From assembly GCA_035762175.1 (NCBI GenBank), contig DASTPP010000297.1:1-38904 (forward strand): a stretch of DNA of 38,904 nucleotides, in the 5' to 3' direction. This DNA comes from DASTPP01 sp035762175 (GTDB lineage Bacteria; Myxococcota_A; Polyangia; Polyangiales; Polyangiaceae). The notes under the pieces were generated by a model. That model did no database searches and was not told the origin of the DNA. It saw nothing but the letters and a program-made list of their open reading frames with translations. The position numbers were made by a program, and so were the translations under genes. Below are positions 36,362-38,904 of the stretch, piece after piece (within the stretch, counting starts at the first letter, position 1; every line of letters starts with the position of its first letter).

Positions 36362-37687
36362 CTACGCCCCTTCGGGCCAGCGCTTCGCCCGCTTGATGGC
36401 CGCCCGCAGCGCCTCGAGCTCGCCCACGCCCATCGCCCCGAGCCGCGCCCGCTGCTGGCCCGTCGGCTCGAGGCCGAGCAGCTCGCACAGATCGAGCACC
36501 GCCACCCGTAGCCCCTTCGCCTCGCCCTCGCGCAGCCCCTTCGCTTCGCCTTCGCGCAGCCCCTTCGCTTCGCCTTCGCGCAGCCCCTCAACCTTGCCCT
36601 TCGCTTCGCCCTCGCGCAGGCCCTCGGCGCGACCGCGCGCCTCGCCCTCGCGCAGCCCCGCCTCGCGGCCCCGCGTCTCGCCCTCGCGCAGCCCCGCCTC
36701 GCGGCCACGCAGCTCGGCGAGCTCGGCCACGTCGCGGGCCCAGCGCGCGAGGTCGGCGGGGTCGGCGGGCGGCGGGGGCAGCGCCGCGGGCAGCGGCTCG
36801 CCCGGCGCGGGCGGCTCGGGCAACGAGGCGCTGACGGCGTCGGGGCCGCAGAACGAGGCGAGCTTTTCGAGCGAGACCTCGCGCACGAGCCGGGCGAGCT
36901 CGAGCACCCGCGCTTGCAGGGCGCCGAGCTCGGCGGCAGTAATGCGGTATGATTGCGAATACCGCGATTCGATGTAGGCGCGCTTGAGCAAGTCGAAGAG
37001 GTGCCGATCTTCGGGCTCGGCCTTGGGCAGCGCCTCGCCGAGGCGCGGGTGCTGCTCGGCGGCCTTCTGGCCGAGCGCCTCGAGGTCGTGGCTGCGCTCT
37101 TTGTAGCCGACCAACACGAGGCTGGCGGCGTGAAAGTAGCGCTCGGCCGCCTGGTGCAACAGAAAGGCGGCGTGGCTGAGCAGGTCGCGCGCGGCGTAGT
37201 AACGGCAGCCGCGGAAGAACTCGCCCGCGCTCGCGAACCAGTACGCGAAGTTCTGCTCGCCGAGGCCGAGGCGCTCGCGCGCGTTGAGCGCCTTGGGGCG
37301 GACGAGGGCGAAGTGGCGCGCGTCGTAGAGGGCGACGCCCTCGCTCGCGATGTCGCCGAAGAAGTACTGCCCGATGCGGATCTCGCGGTTGACGAAGCGA
37401 ACGTCGTGCGCGATGAGCGTCACCGGCGTCGGCGCCGCGATCTCGCGAAAGCGCGCCTCGAGCTCGTGCCAGAAGGCGGCGTCGTCGGCCTGCTTGGGGT
37501 CGTGCGTGACGGCGAGCAGGTCGAAGTCGCTCTGGTAGCCGGTGTCTTCGTCGACGACCCAGTCGCCGCGGGCGTGGCTGCCGAACAGAACGAGCAGGCC
37601 GAGCGGCACCTTCTCGCGGAACATCGCGGCGATCGCGCCGAGCTTCTCTCGCTTTTCGTCGGGCAAATGGTCAAGCGACGTTTTCAT
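36362..37687 (-). CDS. Nucleotidyltransferase-HEPN fusion with repetitive C-terminal tail
   Basis: A 441-residue three-part protein. N-terminal minimal nucleotidyltransferase (about 15-125): LLVLFGSHARGDWV, then SDFDLLAV; catalytic carboxylates D54 and D56; no clear third Asp (VTLIAHDV in its place). HEPN domain (about 140-270): NFAYWFASAGEFFRGCRYYAARDLL, HQAAERYFHAASLVLVG, ERSHDLEALG and AYIESRYSQSYR. The R-x4-6-H RNase motif of HEPN toxins is not obvious (R198-S-H200 only). The tail (325-441) has repeats of GLREGEAK, then a globular end (LDLCELLGLEP to AIKRAKRWPEG) like the C-termini of Rpn/PD-(D/E)XK transposase-like proteins. The ATG at 37687 follows a GGGGG stretch. MNT and HEPN commonly form toxin-antitoxin pairs as separate genes. 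Confidence 0.88.
   Translation of the reverse strand: MKTSLDHLPDEKREKLGAIAAMFREKVPLGLLVLFGSHARGDWVVDEDTGYQSDFDLLAVTHDPKQADDAAFWHELEARFREIAAPTPVTLIAHDVRFVNREIRIGQYFFGDIASEGVALYDARHFALVRPKALNARERLGLGEQNFAYWFASAGEFFRGCRYYAARDLLSHAAFLLHQAAERYFHAASLVLVGYKERSHDLEALGQKAAEQHPRLGEALPKAEPEDRHLFDLLKRAYIESRYSQSYRITAAELGALQARVLELARLVREVSLEKLASFCGPDAVSASLPEPPAPGEPLPAALPPPPADPADLARWARDVAELAELRGREAGLREGETRGREAGLREGEARGRAEGLREGEAKGKVEGLREGEAKGLREGEAKGLREGEAKGLRVAVLDLCELLGLEPTGQQRARLGAMGVGELEALRAAIKRAKRWPEGA
36509..36700 (-). repeat. 24-bp in-frame repeat encoding GLREGEAK units
   Basis: Between residues 330 and 393 of the MNT-HEPN protein the coding DNA repeats in units encoding GLREGE(A/T)(K/R)G, the last three copies at exactly 24 bp and almost identical in DNA. 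Codon-level identity implies recent slippage; the number of units probably varies among strains. Confidence 0.8.
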
Positions 37688-37751
37688 CGTGTGCCCCCGC
37701 ACCGAAGGATAGCAGGGCCGCTAGAGACGTGGGGGAAGAAGATGGGGGTGT

Positions 37752-37933
37752 GCGGGACAAAATCAGACTCGCGCGGGACATACCCATGTAGGTGCGGGAC
37801 AGAAGAACGACTGCGCGGGACGCCCCGCACCGGGCTTGGCATGTCCCGCGGGGTTTTCCGAGTGTTCCGCGGGCTTCTGAGGGTGCCCCGCAAGGCTCTC
37901 GGCGTGTCTCGTACGGCTCTGGGCGCGTCGCGC
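37752..37933. repeat. Mirrored array of GTCCCGC boxes at exact 21-bp spacing
   Basis: Left arm: GCGGGAC starts at 37752, 37773, 37794 and 37815. Right arm, opposite orientation: GTCCCGC at 37843, GTTCCGC at 37864, GCCCCGC at 37885, GTCTCGT at 37906 and GTCGCGC at 37927. All steps within each arm are exactly 21 bp, two turns of B-DNA; the 14-bp spacers are mostly unrelated. A weak copy (GGGGGAA) sits at 37731. The first box is 65 bp upstream of the MNT-HEPN ATG (37687), and the array lies between that gene and the stop of the gene at 37993. Boxes of the two arms can also pair in RNA (37814-37821 with 37843-37850 is a perfect 8 bp). Confidence 0.85.
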
Positions 37934-37992
37934 GCGCCCCCTTCTCCGTGGTGCGCGAGCTTCGGGCCTTCGCCGCGGCGGCCCCCGCGGGC

Positions 37993-38886
37993 TCAAGCCC
38001 TGGCCGTGGTCGTCGCCCTGCCGCCTTCGGCCTTGCGGCGGGCGCGCAGGCGTTGCTTGCGCAGCGTCTCGTAGCGCCCCAGAAAGGGCGCGAGCTTTCT
38101 GGGCGCGTCGGCGAAGAGGTAGCGGGCGGCGGCGCGCACCTCGGCGAGCACGAATTCGAGCGCCGCGGCGGCGAGGTTTCGCGCGCGGATCGCGCCGCCG
38201 TCGTCGCGATCGGTCGCGCGCAGCTCGGCGGCGAGCTCGCGCGCCCGCCGCGGGGTGTCCTTCGGCAGCCGGCGGTCGAACGCGAAGGCCCCGGCGTGCG
38301 CTTCGACGAAGTCGGCGAGGTCGTCGAGGTCTTGCACCAGGTCGGCCAGGCCTCCGCCCTCGGCGATGCGCGCGAGCTCGGCCTGCGCGCCCGCGTCGCG
38401 GCGCAGAAGGTAGCGGCCCGCGTTCCTGATGGCAGAGCGTAGCCCTTCGGCCTCCTTGCGCAAGGCGCCCCGCGACCCGCGCGCCTTGGCGTAGCGCTGG
38501 CTGCCCCAGGCCTGCTCGGCCTCGGCGAGGTGCTCGATGAGCCCCGGTAGGTCGCGGAGGTAGCGCGGCGCGAAGCCGGGCAGCGCTTCGAGCGTGGCGC
38601 GGTGGGCCTGGGCCGCCTTGCGCACCTGCTCGGCTTCGAGCAACAAGACGCGCACGGGCAGGCCGGGCCGCTTGCTGCCCGCCCTCGCGCCGAGGTGCGC
38701 GAGGTAGGGGCGGAGATCGAAGCCCCCGCCCGTCGTGGCGCCGCCCCCGCCGGCGCGCGCGCCCCTTGCCTTGCCCGGCGCCGCCGCGTCGGCCCCGCCT
38801 GCCCGCCCGCGCCTCGACGCGGCGCCAGCCTGCGTGCGGCGCGGCGGCGGGGCCGGGCTCGCGGCGGGCGCGGCACGGCGCGCCAT
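37993..38886 (-). CDS. Helical protein of unknown function (may be N-terminally incomplete)
   Basis: At least 297 residues. The first 55 are basic, Ala/Pro/Gly-rich and disordered; the rest is predicted almost wholly helical (VRVLLLEAEQVRKAAQAHRAT, YLRDLPGLIEHLAEAEQAWG, LADLVQDLDDLADFVEAH). It ends with AARYLFADAPRKLAPFLGRYETLRKQRLRARRK. I recognise no named domain; the helical repeats recall other uncharacterised deltaproteobacterial proteins, but the histidines of a CHAD domain are missing. The ATG at 38886 is only 18 bases from the window edge; the frame stays open beyond, so the true start may lie outside. It is upstream of the MNT-HEPN gene on the same strand, with the 21-bp box array between. 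Confidence 0.7.
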   Translation of the reverse strand: MARRAAPAASPAPPPRRTQAGAASRRGRAGGADAAAPGKARGARAGGGGATTGGGFDLRPYLAHLGARAGSKRPGLPVRVLLLEAEQVRKAAQAHRATLEALPGFAPRYLRDLPGLIEHLAEAEQAWGSQRYAKARGSRGALRKEAEGLRSAIRNAGRYLLRRDAGAQAELARIAEGGGLADLVQDLDDLADFVEAHAGAFAFDRRLPKDTPRRARELAAELRATDRDDGGAIRARNLAAAALEFVLAEVRAAARYLFADAPRKLAPFLGRYETLRKQRLRARRKAEGGRATTTARA

Positions 38887-38904
38887 CGGGGCCGGGCTCG
38901 CGGC

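Noticed and set aside
36093..36488. N-terminal extension of the glycosyltransferase frame to 36488
   Set aside because: It would overlap the 3' end of the MNT-HEPN gene and translate the 37-bp non-coding repeat; the ATG at 36092 directly precedes the first membrane helix.
37684..37893. A 69-codon heptapeptide-repeat ORF over the 21-bp box array
   Set aside because: Not called as a gene: the array's boxes switch strand at the centre while phasing is kept, which a coding explanation does not need. Its stop overlaps the MNT-HEPN ATG, so it is kept as an alternative under the array finding.
37752..37933. CRISPR-like array
   Set aside because: The repeated part is only 7-8 bp with 14-bp spacers and flips orientation; there are no cas genes.

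Overview
The window is very GC-rich (roughly three quarters G+C) chromosomal DNA, most likely from a Myxococcota bacterium (Polyangia-like). I infer this from the composition, three large histidine kinases including two membrane-free hybrids, an NtrC-type regulator, a DUF4388 protein with long low-complexity arms, a cytochrome P460-type lipoprotein, and GC-rich minisatellites between genes. No rRNA, tRNA, CRISPR array, intact insertion sequence or phage module was seen. Gene calls rest on family motifs read by eye; no database search was possible.

Layout. 1-948: no convincing gene; a 43-bp tandem repeat built on GGTCC-NN-GGACC palindromes, followed by more palindromes. 949-2392: two small DUF2892 membrane proteins, divergent from a stand-alone sigma region 4-like protein translationally overlapped with an ECF sigma factor. 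2913-7521: two paralogous convergent REC-PAS-HisKA-HATPase-REC hybrid kinases. 7673-10005: a hypothetical protein, then an NAD(P)-binding SDR divergent from a LysR regulator. 10021-17711: a six-gene operon (HlyD/MacA-like adaptor, MacB-type ATPase, two FtsX permeases, NtrC-type sigma54 activator, histidine kinase) behind a near-consensus sigma54 promoter with two tandem palindromes 64-97 bp upstream. This looks like a self-regulated envelope-stress or efflux circuit.

17752-25571: glutathione reductase, an anchored Pro/Ala-rich protein, a VOC protein, a possible 54-codon gene in lower-GC DNA, a CGNR zinc-finger regulator, two divergent acyl-CoA dehydrogenases and a Bor-like lipoprotein. 25673-36092: two GT-C-like polytopic glycosyltransferases, a rhomboid protease, an 1100-residue DUF4388/coiled-coil protein, a GlpD-type glycerol-3-phosphate dehydrogenase and a cytochrome P460 lipoprotein. 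36362-38886: a nucleotidyltransferase-HEPN fusion with a repetitive coiled tail, preceded by a striking array of GTCCCGC boxes at exact 21-bp spacing in two mirrored arms, then a helical protein of unknown function at the window edge.

Most noteworthy: the phased mirrored box array next to the MNT-HEPN fusion, the self-contained sigma54/NtrC/ABC circuit with visible promoter and candidate enhancer sites, the stand-alone sigma4-like protein coupled to an ECF sigma factor, and the number of different hairpin-forming minisatellites between genes.
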